A stretch of DNA of 64,000 bases from Opitutales bacterium (GCA_021772515.1 JAJFLU010000043.1:166879-230878), one strand, 5' to 3'; counted from the first letter of the stretch, positions 28,666-38,175 are shown. A program made the numbers and translations. Notes: a model not told the origin generated them from the sequence alone.

Positions 28666-30125
28666 AGTTCAGGATGCTCCATCCCGAAGCGGTGGGTGGA
28701 ATCATAGAGGTTGGCGATGGAGAGCATTTCGGCCTCCTTGAAAGGTTGCCCGATAATCTGCACCCCCACAGGAAGTTTTTTGGAGGTAAATCCGCAGGGA
28801 ACCGATATCGCCGGCAGGCCGGCCAAATTGATGGACAAGGTGTAAATATCACTCAGATACATGGAAAGTGGATCGTCCAACCTTTCTCCGATTTTAAAGG
28901 CCGCCGTCGGTGAAACCGGCGTGATAAGGGCATCGACCTTTTTAAAGGCATCCATGAAATCGTTTCGGATAAGGGTGCGGATTTTTTGGGCGCGAAGGTA
29001 GTAGGCATCGTAATAACCGCTGCTGAGAACATAGGCTCCCAGAATGATCCGGCGCTTCACCTCTTGGCCAAAGCCCTCCCCCCGGGATTTGAAATAGAGG
29101 TCAACATGGTCCTCGGCCCGCTCGCTTCGGTGGGTGTAGCGGACACCATCGTAACGAGCCAGATTTGAGGAAGCCTCAGCCGGAGCCAGGATATAATAAA
29201 CGGGTAAGGCCAATTCCGTATGGGGAAGGGAAATTTCGACGATTTCGCAACCTTCGTTTTTATAAAAATCGACCGCTTTTTCTACCGCCTGCCGAATTTC
29301 CGGGTCAAGACCCTCGGCAAAATATTCACGGGGCAGCCCCAACTTCCATCGTCTCGGAGGAGCCTTCAAGGCAGCTTGGTAGTCGGGTATGTGGGCTTTA
29401 AAGGAGGTCGAGTCTCTGGCGTCGTGCCCGGCGATGGCTTGCAAAATAAGGGCGCTATCCTCGACCGTTCGGGTAATCGGCCCAATCTGATCGAGCGAGG
29501 AGGCAAAGGCGGCCAAACCATAACGGGAAACAAGCCCGTAGGATGGTTTCAAACCCACCACACCACAGAGTGAAGCGGGTTGCCGGATCGAGCCCCCGGT
29601 ATCACTACCAAGAGCGGCGATAGTTTCTCCGGCCGCCACCGCGGCGGTGCTTCCTCCACTGCTTCCACCGGGAATGCATTCGGTATTCCAGGGGTTGCAA
29701 GTCGTCTGAAATGCCGAATTTTCAGTGGAGGAACCCATGGCAAACTCGTCCATATTCAAACGCCCCCAAAGGATGGCGCCCCGTTCCTTGAGCCTCGCCG
29801 CGCAGGTGGCGTCGTAGGGGGAAACATAATTTTCCAGAATCCGACTCCCGCAGGTCAGGCCCTGCCCCGACACACAGATCAAATCTTTCAGCCCAATCGG
29901 TATTCCATCGAGCGAACCAAGCGATTTCCCCGCCGCTCTTCTTTGATCGCTTTTTTCGGCTTCAACCAAAGCCTCATCGGGGTCAAACCGCAAAAAAGCG
30001 TGAATTTTTTCCTCGACGCTGTGGGTTCGGTCGATGACGGACTGCATCAACTGCCGGGCGCTGATTTCCCCTTTTTCGAGCAATCGGGCTAGTTCAGCAG
30101 CGCTTTGGTAATAAAGATCGGACAT
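28662..30125 (-). CDS. gatA: Asp/Glu-tRNA amidotransferase subunit A
   Basis: Glutaminase subunit that releases ammonia and amidates Glu-tRNA(Gln)/Asp-tRNA(Asn). The amidase signature is clear: the catalytic Lys in PIGLKDL, the cis-Ser and nucleophile Ser in GGSSGGSTAAVAAG and ALGSDTGGSIRQPASLCG. The 487-residue length is normal. The ATG at 30125 is chosen over the TTG just before it. It follows gatC by 39 nt and overlaps gatB by 4 nt, so the three subunits are made together. Confidence 0.96.
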   Translation of the reverse strand: MSDLYYQSAAELARLLEKGEISARQLMQSVIDRTHSVEEKIHAFLRFDPDEALVEAEKSDQRRAAGKSLGSLDGIPIGLKDLICVSGQGLTCGSRILENYVSPYDATCAARLKERGAILWGRLNMDEFAMGSSTENSAFQTTCNPWNTECIPGGSSGGSTAAVAAGETIAALGSDTGGSIRQPASLCGVVGLKPSYGLVSRYGLAAFASSLDQIGPITRTVEDSALILQAIAGHDARDSTSFKAHIPDYQAALKAPPRRWKLGLPREYFAEGLDPEIRQAVEKAVDFYKNEGCEIVEISLPHTELALPVYYILAPAEASSNLARYDGVRYTHRSERAEDHVDLYFKSRGEGFGQEVKRRIILGAYVLSSGYYDAYYLRAQKIRTLIRNDFMDAFKKVDALITPVSPTAAFKIGERLDDPLSMYLSDIYTLSINLAGLPAISVPCGFTSKKLPVGVQIIGQPFKEAEMLSIANLYDSTHRFGMEHPEL

Positions 30126-30164
30126 CAACCGGATTTTACGAGGTAGAGATGGAAGGATTTAAGA

Positions 30165-30461
30165 TCAGGCATCTTCGACAACCTTGGGAACGACTATCTG
30201 GTTACCACGCTGTTCGGGGGCATTGAGCAACGCCTCATCGGGTGAAAGTCCTGGCTCGGGCACATCCTCTTCCCATACATTGTAGATGGGAAACGCGTGG
30301 GCCGTTGGTTCTATCCCGGCAACATCGACGGCCTTGATCCGCTCGAAATAATCCAGAATATCCTCCAGTTGAGAGGAAAATTGCTCCCGCTCTTCATCCG
30401 TCAATTCGATCCGGGCCAGTGTGGCCACATAATCGATATCAATTGAGGTTTCTTCGGACAT
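30165..30461 (-). CDS. gatC: Asp/Glu-tRNA amidotransferase subunit C
   Basis: Small scaffold that wraps GatA and GatB. The 98-residue product has the family pattern: IDIDYVATLARIELTDEE near the N-terminus, FSSQLEDILDYFERIKAVD, then PTAHAF and a C-terminal region ending in NQIVVPKVVEDA. The order gatC-gatA-gatB is typical. It starts 33 nt after the stop of pheT. Confidence 0.93.
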   Translation of the reverse strand: MSEETSIDIDYVATLARIELTDEEREQFSSQLEDILDYFERIKAVDVAGIEPTAHAFPIYNVWEEDVPEPGLSPDEALLNAPEQRGNQIVVPKVVEDA

Positions 30462-30494
30462 GGACTCTGCGCCTACCTGCTGTGCCGGATTCCC

Positions 30495-32945
30495 CTATTC
30501 GCGAACGGCGTATCCGCTGGCGGCGATGGCTTTCTGTATCGTTTCAAAGGCAAGGTTGACCTCTGCATCGGTCAGTGTGCGTTCCATCGAGCGGAATACC
30601 AGGCTAAATGCGAGGCTCTTTTTCCCCTCCGGCAATCCCTTCCCCCGATAAACATCGAATACGCCCACCGACTCGACACCAAAAGCGCCCCCTGCAGCCT
30701 CAACCGCTACGTTTTCAAGCTCGCGCCTCACATCGTCGGCCATTAAATTTTCCTCAACGACGAGTGCCAAATCCTTGATTATGGGTGGATATTGACTGAT
30801 CGGACGATATGTTTTGCGCTTCGAGGAATTTCTTAAAAAAGATGGCAACAAATAAACTACTCCACCCAAAACGGTTCCTTCAATATCCCATTGTTTGAGC
30901 AGAAAAAGATTCATCATACCCGCCTTGCCCTGCCAGCCGGTCTTGAAGTCGCCAATGGCGCCCGCCTGCCCCTCCTGCCAGGAATCCTCGTGATCGATGG
31001 GCGCAAATGGAACATCACCGGAATCGTCGCCAGCCAATCGAAGGAGGTTTCTGACAACACCGGCAACATGGAAAAAATCTGGCGGTTGGCGCTCGATCCA
31101 CTGGCCGCCGGTCGATTCCTTTAACATGAGAAAAGCAACCGAATATAGCTCCCAAATGCGACCATCCCATTCTCTCCAGACATTTCCGATCTCAAATAGA
31201 CGCCGGGGCGCGTTTCCACGGTTTAGGTTGAGCCGCAAACTGTCCAGCAAGCCGGGAAACAATGAGGGGCGTAAATGCGATTGATCGCTGGCCAGGGGGT
31301 TGGCCAATCGCAAACTGGAAGCGGCCGCATGGCTATACCATTGACCAATCTCCTCGGTGCTTCGCATGGAATAACTGACACATTCATTGAAGTGCCGCCC
31401 GCAGAGATAGGCGGAGGCTTTTCGTTTAAATACATCGACCGCATCATCCTTCTGAACAAGGCCGGGCGTACTCACCCGAGCCGTGGGAATTTTGTCGGTG
31501 CCATAGATACGGAGAAATTCCTCGACCAAATCAATGGGGCGTTCGAGATCGAGTCGATAGCTCGGTATGCCAACCGACCAGTAGCGGGAACCTCCCGTTC
31601 TTTCTCGTAAATTTACGTCGAAACCCAGCGCAGTGAAAACATCGCTTATTTGAGATTCTTCGACATCGAATCCCAATTTGTCGCGGATAAATCGTGGGCC
31701 GATCTCGATCTCCCGTTCCATCAGTGGCGGCTCGCCGACCATAAATGGAGGCCCCGACAGCTCGCCACCGGCAACTTCGAGGATTGTGTCGATTGCTCGC
31801 AATGCCGAATACTCGGAGCCCTTGGCGTCCACCCCACGGGCAAAGCGATAGGAACTATCGGATACCAGACCCAATCGCCGCGAAGTCCAGCGGATATTCG
31901 ATGGCTTGAAATAGGCGGCCTCCAGAACAATATCCGTGGTATTTTCATCGACTTCGGCATCGATACTGCCCATGATTCCGGCAATCACAAGGGCTCGCTC
32001 GGCATCCGCAATTACCGTCATGCTGGAGGTCAGGGTGCGTTTGCGGTCGTCGAGAGTGACTATTTCCTCGCCTTGACCAGCCGGTCGAATAATGAGCTTG
32101 CCGCCCCGGATTTTTGAGGCGTCGAAAGCGTGCAGGGGTTGACCCAACTCGAGAAGGACAAAATTGGTGGCATCGACCACATTATTAATGGGCCGCAAAC
32201 CGGCAGCTTTCAATAATTGCTGCATCCACATTGGACTCGGGCCAATTTTGACTCCGCGAATACAATAGGCACGGTAATGGGGACAATTCTCGGTGGCATC
32301 CACCTCGACCTTGTTGAGAAGAGGGGGCAATTCTCCAGTCGAGAAGGCCTGCGGGTTTACCTTGATTTGAGGATATTCCACAGCCAACCCAAAACGGGCC
32401 GCCAATTCGCGGGCCACTCCGATATGGCTGAGGCAGTCGGGTCGATTTGGCGTCACCTCGATATCAAATACGGTATCCCGGTAGGGAAAAACTTCATTTA
32501 TGGGAGTCCCCACCGCCGGGCGATCCTGAAGAATCAACAGGCCTTCGTGGTCTTCACCAAGTTGCAATTCCCTGGCGCTGCACATCATGCCATCGGATTC
32601 AACTCCACGCAGCTTGCTCTTTTTAATTTTAAAATTGCCCGGAAGCACCGCTCCCGAAAGCGCAACCGGAATGCGGTCACCAACGCTGTAATTGGAAGCG
32701 CCGCAAACAATTTTGCGGCTCTCGTCCTCCTGGTTGATGAGGACTTCACATACCGAGAGGCGGTCAGCGTTGGGGTGGGGTTCGCTGGAAAGGACTTCAC
32801 CCACGATCACTTTATTCAAGGTCGGTAAACCCGTCTCCTCGACCCCCTCAACTTCAAATCCTATCAAGGTAAGCGCTTCCTCGATTTCTTTGGAGGAGCT
32901 ATTGAGGTCGATGTGCCGCCTCAACCATTGCAGGCTGACTTTCAT
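30495..32945 (-). CDS. pheT: Phenylalanine-tRNA ligase beta subunit
   Basis: Partner of PheS in the (alpha-beta)2 synthetase that charges tRNA-Phe; the beta chain carries editing and tRNA-binding parts. The 816-residue protein has the N-terminal MKVSLQWLRRHIDLN start, the EMAP-like OB fold (about 40-150, with ICGASN), the B3/B4 editing domain, B5 and the C-terminal anticodon-binding FDX domain (YPPIIKDLALVV). It is encoded 61 nt after pheS, standard order, and heads into gatCAB. Confidence 0.96.
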   Translation of the reverse strand: MKVSLQWLRRHIDLNSSSKEIEEALTLIGFEVEGVEETGLPTLNKVIVGEVLSSEPHPNADRLSVCEVLINQEDESRKIVCGASNYSVGDRIPVALSGAVLPGNFKIKKSKLRGVESDGMMCSARELQLGEDHEGLLILQDRPAVGTPINEVFPYRDTVFDIEVTPNRPDCLSHIGVARELAARFGLAVEYPQIKVNPQAFSTGELPPLLNKVEVDATENCPHYRAYCIRGVKIGPSPMWMQQLLKAAGLRPINNVVDATNFVLLELGQPLHAFDASKIRGGKLIIRPAGQGEEIVTLDDRKRTLTSSMTVIADAERALVIAGIMGSIDAEVDENTTDIVLEAAYFKPSNIRWTSRRLGLVSDSSYRFARGVDAKGSEYSALRAIDTILEVAGGELSGPPFMVGEPPLMEREIEIGPRFIRDKLGFDVEESQISDVFTALGFDVNLRERTGGSRYWSVGIPSYRLDLERPIDLVEEFLRIYGTDKIPTARVSTPGLVQKDDAVDVFKRKASAYLCGRHFNECVSYSMRSTEEIGQWYSHAAASSLRLANPLASDQSHLRPSLFPGLLDSLRLNLNRGNAPRRLFEIGNVWREWDGRIWELYSVAFLMLKESTGGQWIERQPPDFFHVAGVVRNLLRLAGDDSGDVPFAPIDHEDSWQEGQAGAIGDFKTGWQGKAGMMNLFLLKQWDIEGTVLGGVVYLLPSFLRNSSKRKTYRPISQYPPIIKDLALVVEENLMADDVRRELENVAVEAAGGAFGVESVGVFDVYRGKGLPEGKKSLAFSLVFRSMERTLTDAEVNLAFETIQKAIAASGYAVRE

Positions 32946-33006
32946 TTTGTATTAAATATTGTAACGGGAAAAATTATCTTACGGGCTGCGCCATTTCCAG
33001 ATTTTC

Positions 33007-34047
33007 TCAATCGAACTGATGCAGAAAGCGTAAATCGTTTTGGTAAAAATATCGGATATCGTCCACTCCGTAGAGGATCATGGCGATGCGCTCGATCCCC
33101 ATGCCGAAAGCATAGCCACTCCAAACCTCTGGATCGTAGCCCACAGCCTCGAACACCGACGGATCGACCATCCCGCAACCCATGATTTCAGTCCACTCCG
33201 TACCCACTTTAGCAAGATGCCCGGAGTGGAAATCGACTTCAAAACTCGGCTCGGTGTAGGGGAAAAAATGGGGTCGAAATCGCGTGTGGGCCTTTTTGCC
33301 GAGAAGGGACTTAAAACAATAATCAAGAGTTGCCTTGAGGTCCTTGACAGTCACATTTTTATCCACATAAAGACCCTCGATCTGGTGGAAATTGGCGCTG
33401 TGGGTGGCGTCGGGAGTATCGCGGCGAAAGCAGCGACCCGGAGAAATGATGCGCAGGGGGGGCGGTTGGTCGAGCATGGCCCGAATTTGCACGGTGGAGG
33501 TATGGGACCGCAGCAAATAGCGCTCTTCCCTGTATTGAGGTATATTCGAGAAACGCAAATCCTCAGGTAAATAGTAGGTGTCCTGCAGATCTCTGGCCGG
33601 ATGGTCCGCCGGCGTGTTAAGAGCATCGAAGCAGAAAAACTCTGTCTCCACCTCGGGCCCTTCGGCCACAACAAATCCAATTTGCCGAAAGATTTCACAT
33701 AGCTCTTCCCTCACCTGAGTAAGAGGATGCAGTGAACCGGGTTCTGCTTCGGGGCTGGGTAAGGTAGGATCGAGAGCGGGACCAAGACGGGAGGCGATTT
33801 CGGCCCTTTCGATTTTTCCAAGGGCTACCGCCAGCAGCGTTTCAAGTTGGGTTTTTACCTCGTTGAGGCTTTTTCCGAATGCGGGGCGGTCCTCTTTGGG
33901 AACTCTACCGATCTGTTTGCGAATTTGCGTGAAGGAACCCTTGGGACCCATCAAACGAGCTTTGTAGGCTTCAAAATCCGCCCTCATGGCCAATTCGCTT
34001 ACCGCGTTTTTGGCTTCCTCTACTATGGCTTTGAGAGTTTGTTGCAT
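33007..34047 (-). CDS. pheS: Phenylalanine-tRNA ligase alpha subunit
   Basis: Class II aminoacyl-tRNA synthetase catalytic subunit. After an N-terminal coiled-coil region come motif 2 (RCFRRDTPDATHSANFHQIEG, in part) and motif 3 (GMGIERIAMILYG), and the FEVDFHSG-type Phe pocket strand lies between. The ATG at 34047 gives the usual start MQQTLKAIVEEA and 346 residues; the 12-codon longer frame starts with TTG and is unlikely. The neighbours rpmI-rplT-pheS-pheT are a classic arrangement. Confidence 0.96.
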   Translation of the reverse strand: MQQTLKAIVEEAKNAVSELAMRADFEAYKARLMGPKGSFTQIRKQIGRVPKEDRPAFGKSLNEVKTQLETLLAVALGKIERAEIASRLGPALDPTLPSPEAEPGSLHPLTQVREELCEIFRQIGFVVAEGPEVETEFFCFDALNTPADHPARDLQDTYYLPEDLRFSNIPQYREERYLLRSHTSTVQIRAMLDQPPPLRIISPGRCFRRDTPDATHSANFHQIEGLYVDKNVTVKDLKATLDYCFKSLLGKKAHTRFRPHFFPYTEPSFEVDFHSGHLAKVGTEWTEIMGCGMVDPSVFEAVGYDPEVWSGYAFGMGIERIAMILYGVDDIRYFYQNDLRFLHQFD

Positions 34048-34167
34048 GTTTGCCAAGGATACTGAGTGGAAGAGGGTCGCCAATCAATCAAACTTTGAGC
34101 CTCCCGACTCAGGATGAGACCGGAAACTTTCGGAGCGGGAAAAGGCGGACCACCGGTGTCCGGTCCT

Positions 34168-34530
34168 TCAGGCGGTGCTGGCGGCGGACTTTACCTTTTC
34201 CACCAAGGTATTAAAAGCCACTTCATCGTGGATTGCCAGTTCGGAAAGGGCTTTTCTATCAAGTTCGATACCGATATTTTTCACCCCGTTCATAAACCGG
34301 CTGTAGCTGATACCCTGTGCACGGCAGGCAGCATTTATGCGGACAATCCATAGCTGGCGCCATTGGGTTTTCTTTTTACGCCGATCGCGGTAGGCGTATT
34401 GACCGGCGTGATCGACGGCGTCTTTGGCAAAACGGTAGAGCCGAGACTTGTTTCCCCAGTAGCCGCGAGCCTGGCGGAGAACGCGCTTGCGTCGTTTGTG
34501 GGTTGCGGGTGTGTTGGATGCTCTAGGCAT
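34168..34530 (-). CDS. rplT: Large ribosomal subunit protein bL20
   Basis: Early-binding 50S assembly protein. The 120-residue product has the typical [21 protein letters not shown] run with Arg/Lys-rich N-terminal tail and the globular C-terminal half ([20 protein letters not shown]). It lies between rpmI and pheS. In several bacteria L20 represses its own operon by binding the leader RNA; whether that holds here is not shown. Confidence 0.97.
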   Translation of the reverse strand: MPRASNTPATHKRRKRVLRQARGYWGNKSRLYRFAKDAVDHAGQYAYRDRRKKKTQWRQLWIVRINAACRAQGISYSRFMNGVKNIGIELDRKALSELAIHDEVAFNTLVEKVKSAASTA

Positions 34531-34626
34531 GTTTCGGATTCCTTATTTGAGGCGATGAGCCGCCAGATGGCCTATTGGGTATAGATTCCCATGGTCTTCT
34601 ACCTGAACGGTTTAGCCGAGAAGGGC

Positions 34627-34821
34627 TTAAAATAAAGTTGGGGCGGCCACCCTCACTTGTCGGGCAAGTCCTTTGGCCACTGGTTTATCTATACTGGAGC
34701 GCCGCTTTTGCTTTTTGGTTAAATTGCGCAAAAAGTGGCGGTTCCCAGGGGTACGGCGCATCACTTTTCCGGTCCCGGTGACCTTGAAGCGTTTCGCCAT
34801 TGATTTACGAGTCTTATGCAT
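34627..34821 (-). CDS. rpmI: Large ribosomal subunit protein bL35
   Basis: A 64-residue basic ribosomal protein with the family text [22 protein letters not shown] near its start. It is the first gene of the leftward run. The usual infC gene (IF3) is not upstream: the 462 nt before it hold no gene and then a gene on the other strand begins. Confidence 0.95.
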   Translation of the reverse strand: MHKTRKSMAKRFKVTGTGKVMRRTPGNRHFLRNLTKKQKRRSSIDKPVAKGLARQVRVAAPTLF

Positions 34822-34949
34822 GACAGTGATTAGAAAAGGGAGAAAGAAAAGGTTTTCTGTGCATCTTGTAAAGCGTCAAATCAAAAAATTTACAACGTAT
34901 TTTTTTGCAGAACAGGTATGTAGGGCAACTTCAAACCCTGCGGGCTATT

Positions 34950-34979
34950 TCAAGCTCCGTCCAGCCGACAAAAGCTTGA
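34950..34979. promoter_or_regulatory. Inverted repeat in the presumed rpmI-rplT leader
   Basis: TCAAGCT (34950-34956) and AGCTTGA (34973-34979) are perfect complements around a 16-nt loop, 128 nt upstream of the rpmI start. On the leader RNA this would form a 7-bp hairpin. L20 leaders are structured, so this could be part of one, but I cannot confirm the fold. The rest of 34822-35170 has no gene and no clear promoter. Confidence 0.3.
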
Positions 34980-35170
34980 CAGGACAAACCAGCCCCCCAA
35001 GGTGATTCGTTTCAATACAAATATTTCCCCTTTCCCGCTTTAAATAGCCGTGCTGGGGTATAACCGGAAAGTCCACAATCCCACTTTTTTTACTTTTGAT
35101 AAAGGCGATTTTTTTATTTGAAAACGAGGATGCATTTGGCAAAACTCTGATAATACTTCAGGGAAATGCA

Positions 35171-35220
35171 CCGCTCAATTCCTGAAATGACACCCACTTG
35201 GGTCAAAACGAATAGAGCGG
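35171..35220. promoter_or_regulatory. Nested inverted repeat upstream of the DUF3450-exb-gsp operon
   Basis: Outer arms CCGCTCAATT (35171-35180) and AATAGAGCGG (35211-35220) pair with one mismatch, and inside them TGACACCC (35188-35195) and GGGTCA (35200-35205) also pair around ACTT. The element ends 63 nt before the ATG of the DUF3450 gene. It may be an operator or a 5' leader hairpin for the operon. Confidence 0.4.
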
Positions 35221-35283
35221 CTCAATCAAAAGTAAATTTTTCGCAATAAATCAACATAGCCAACCAGCCGAGTGTTTAACGGA

Positions 35284-36078
35284 ATGACTAAACAATTATT
35301 GAAAATTTCACGTATCGCCAAAATTGCTTTCTTGAGCGTGGTTTTATGCCCGCTCTCAAGCGGTTTCGCTCAGAATGATGAAGCCAAAATCGATGAACCT
35401 CGAACAAACATCGAAAAATGGGTGGAAGCCCGGCAGCTCTTGTCCAAAGAGGCCAGCGATTGGAGGGAACAACATGAAACCATGACCTTCAGGGTCAATC
35501 TGCTTAAAGAGGAAATCGAGGCCCTCGAAAAACAGATCGAAGATTCTCGAAAGGACGTCAGTCTGGCCGATGCCAAGCGTTCTGAAATGAAAGCCGAGGA
35601 AAACAGGCTGCGCGCAGCGGTGAAGGTCGTCCAAGACATTGTTCCTCGCTATGAACAAATCATCTTGAATCTATCGCGCGTTTTTCCCCAACCGCTTTTG
35701 GAAAGAACCAAATCCTTGCTGGCGCAAATTCCCAAAGATCCGCAGAATACCACACTTTCCACCAGCGATCGGATAATATTAATTTTGGGGATTCTCAACG
35801 AGGTGGACAAATTTAATGGAAATATAACCGTCGCCAGCGAATTGCGGGAAATCGACACCGGTGACACCGTGGAGGTAAAAACCCTATATCTAGGTCTGGC
35901 CCAAGCCTATTTCGTGGATTCCAATCAACAATACGCCAAATCCGGCAGTCTGGTTGGTGGCGAATGGGTGTGGGTCGAGCAAAACGATCATGCGCATGAT
36001 ATCTGGACAGCCATCGCCATGTATGAAAATGTTATCAAACCGGCCCTCTTCATCAATCTACCCGTCACCATCAATTGA
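35284..36078 (+). CDS. DUF3450-like periplasmic coiled-coil protein
   Basis: A 264-residue exported protein with a signal peptide (IAFLSVVLCPLSSGFA) and a long coiled coil (about 40-130, ending in EENRLRAAVKVVQDIVPRYEQI), then a helical/beta region with VKTLYLGLAQAYFVDSN. This matches my memory of DUF3450 proteins, which are found beside ExbB/ExbD-type proton channels in TonB-like systems. The ATG at 35284 is used; a GTG four codons upstream is possible. It is followed 37 nt later by a long ExbB gene and then exbD, so it probably forms a periplasmic partner of that motor. Confidence 0.72.
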   Translation: MTKQLLKISRIAKIAFLSVVLCPLSSGFAQNDEAKIDEPRTNIEKWVEARQLLSKEASDWREQHETMTFRVNLLKEEIEALEKQIEDSRKDVSLADAKRSEMKAEENRLRAAVKVVQDIVPRYEQIILNLSRVFPQPLLERTKSLLAQIPKDPQNTTLSTSDRIILILGILNEVDKFNGNITVASELREIDTGDTVEVKTLYLGLAQAYFVDSNQQYAKSGSLVGGEWVWVEQNDHAHDIWTAIAMYENVIKPALFINLPVTIN

Positions 36079-36115
36079 TCGCCCGGCTATCCGAAATTAC
36101 AATTTTTTCCCCCAA

Positions 36116-37495
36116 ATGAAAAAAATAATCATTCTCCTCTTCTTCTTTTGCTCGATCTCGCTGAGCGGGCAAAATCTTGATCCCGCTGAGGTTACGGCGG
36201 CCAAGGACCTCGATCTTGTGCTTCAAAACCTCTCGGATCTCAGGGCGAAAATAGAGCGGGAGCGCATTCCTTTAGCTAAGGAACTCAACGCTCTGGAAAG
36301 TGACGCTCTGGCGAAACGACAGGAAGCCGACCGCAACAAGAGGGTGCGCGAAAATCGGGAAGTAAATCTCGGCACGATGGAGCAGAGCATCAAGAGCCTG
36401 AAGGATAGCAACAGCTACATGACGAGCCAGTTGGGAGATTATATTCGTCGTTTCGAGACCAATATACATATTGGCGAACAACAGATTTACCGGGAAAAAA
36501 TCAATGAGGCTGCCATAGCTTCGGAAAACACCGCACTTGAGGAAACGCAGCGGTTTGTGGTCCAACTTCAGGCGATCGATGCGGCTTTCGAACGGCTGGA
36601 AAACATCGTCGGCGGGCATATCTTCGAAGGCAACGCGGTGACCCCTGCGGGCAATTATGAAAAAGGCAAATTTATCATTGTTGGACCCGTAAGTTTTTTT
36701 TCCAGCAACACCTCTGGCACGGGTTTGGCCCAGCGAGAAATCAACGCCGCTAATGCGGTGGTCAAGGATATCGGTGAAAAACATGCTGCCAGCATAGATG
36801 CTTTGGCCTCAAGCAGAACCGGTTTCATACCGGTGGACACCACTTTGGGAGACGCTCTTAAACTTGCCGCGACCCAGGAAACTATCGTCGAGCATATCAA
36901 AAACGGGGGCATAGTGATGTATCCTATCCTCGGTCTTGCTACATTTGCCTTCATTGTAGCCATATTCAAATGGTTCGAAATCGGGTCGGTAACTCGGGCC
37001 CGCCCAAGGGATCTCGGTATCATCCTGGACTTCCTGCGAGCGGGGGAAAAGGAAAAGGCCCTGGGGCACGCCAAATCAGTTAAGGGGCCCGTTGGTAAAA
37101 TGCTCACCGCAGCCGTTGATAATTCCGATAGCGATAACGAATTTATCGAGGAGGTTCTCTACGAAAAAATTATCTCAACCCAACCTCATCTCGAGCGAAT
37201 GCTCCCGCTGATTGCCGTAACAGCCGCAACCGCGCCTCTCCTCGGGCTTCTCGGTACTGTTACCGGTATGATTAAAACCTTTAAACTCATTACCGTATTT
37301 GGCACCGGGGACGCCGGTAATCTGGCCTCTGGTATATCCGAAGCTCTCATCACGACCAAATTTGGCCTCATCATCGCTATTCCATCGCTCATTTTACATG
37401 CCCTGCTTAGCCGAAAGGCCAAAGGCGTGATCGCAAGCATGGAACAGACCGCGGTTGGCTTCGTCAACGGATTGAGCGAAATCAAGAAAAAATAG
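36116..37495 (+). CDS. MotA/TolQ/ExbB proton-channel protein with periplasmic N-terminal extension
   Basis: A 459-residue ExbB homologue. A signal peptide (IIILLFFFCSISLSG) is followed by a 240-residue predicted periplasmic part with a coiled coil, then three membrane helices at about 265-285, 363-385 and 415-432. The second contains TAATAPLLGLLGTVTGMI, the conserved ExbB/TolQ core. Together with ExbD it should form a proton-driven motor. The long extension is the form found with DUF3450 partners. The chosen ATG follows the previous stop by 37 nt; earlier in-frame starts lie inside the upstream gene. Confidence 0.88.
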   Translation: MKKIIILLFFFCSISLSGQNLDPAEVTAAKDLDLVLQNLSDLRAKIERERIPLAKELNALESDALAKRQEADRNKRVRENREVNLGTMEQSIKSLKDSNSYMTSQLGDYIRRFETNIHIGEQQIYREKINEAAIASENTALEETQRFVVQLQAIDAAFERLENIVGGHIFEGNAVTPAGNYEKGKFIIVGPVSFFSSNTSGTGLAQREINAANAVVKDIGEKHAASIDALASSRTGFIPVDTTLGDALKLAATQETIVEHIKNGGIVMYPILGLATFAFIVAIFKWFEIGSVTRARPRDLGIILDFLRAGEKEKALGHAKSVKGPVGKMLTAAVDNSDSDNEFIEEVLYEKIISTQPHLERMLPLIAVTAATAPLLGLLGTVTGMIKTFKLITVFGTGDAGNLASGISEALITTKFGLIIAIPSLILHALLSRKAKGVIASMEQTAVGFVNGLSEIKKK

Positions 37496-37510
37496 CAGCC
37501 ACCCAACCAT

Positions 37511-37915
37511 ATGAAAAACAAAAGTATCCTAGCTGGCGGAGAGCCAGAATTGAGCGAAATCAATATATCGCCCATGATCGACATGGTGTTCATCCTCCTG
37601 ATCTTTTTTATCGTTACAACCGTGTTTGTCGAGGAACCGGGCGTCGAGGTGGACAAACCGCCCGCTGTAATGTCGTATCACTTGCAGAAAAACAGCATCC
37701 TTATCGCCATCACAAACACCAATCAGATTATTTACGGTGGCCGAGAGATTGGTATCGCCGGTGTCAGGCCCATTGTTAAGCGACTCAACCAAAGAGACAA
37801 GATGCCCGTCATTTTACAGGTGGACGAAGCGTCATCCGCCGGTCTGGTGGTAAGAGCCATCGACGAGGCGAAATTAGGCGGCGCCGATATTGTGAGTGTT
37901 GCCACGGAACTGTGA
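37511..37915 (+). CDS. exbD: ExbD/TolR biopolymer transport protein
   Basis: A 134-residue bitopic protein. The single membrane helix (about 22-40) carries the conserved Asp24 within [15 protein letters not shown], needed for proton flow in ExbD/TolR, and the periplasmic domain follows. It starts 15 nt after the long exbB gene. No tonB gene follows; the next complete gene is the gspG pseudopilin, 260 nt away. Confidence 0.93.
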   Translation: MKNKSILAGGEPELSEINISPMIDMVFILLIFFIVTTVFVEEPGVEVDKPPAVMSYHLQKNSILIAITNTNQIIYGGREIGIAGVRPIVKRLNQRDKMPVILQVDEASSAGLVVRAIDEAKLGGADIVSVATEL

Positions 37916-37925
37916 GTCCCATACA

Positions 37926-38139
37926 ATGGCCCCGAAGAAACAGACCGCAGTTTCCTCTCGCCTGGATTTCGAGCAAATGCCCCGATTGAGCAAGCATCCG
38001 GGAATAGCCGGTTTTTATTCAATTTTTTCAGTTCATTAATTTGTCTTCTACTGCCGCCGATTTTTGCGGGCGGAACAACAGCGTAAAAAAAGCTGTCCTC
38101 CTCTACGGGAGGGTTGAGGAACTGGACGACAACATTTAA
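37926..38139 (+). pseudogene. Possible decayed gene between exbD and gspG
   Basis: Three consecutive frames carry protein-like pieces: MAPKKQTAVSSRLDFEQMPR and onward to 38039, a hydrophobic signal-like stretch FSSLICLLLPPIFAGGTTA ending at 38086, and SVKKAVLLYGRVEELDDNI ending at 38139. Joined by two frameshifts they would make the start of an exported or membrane protein. In related clusters a tonB or TPR gene often sits after exbD, so this could be its remnant. It may also be coincidence; no family match is seen. Confidence 0.25.
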
Positions 38140-38175
38140 TTTCAGGTCAGGTATTGATAATTGAGCGCCATTATT

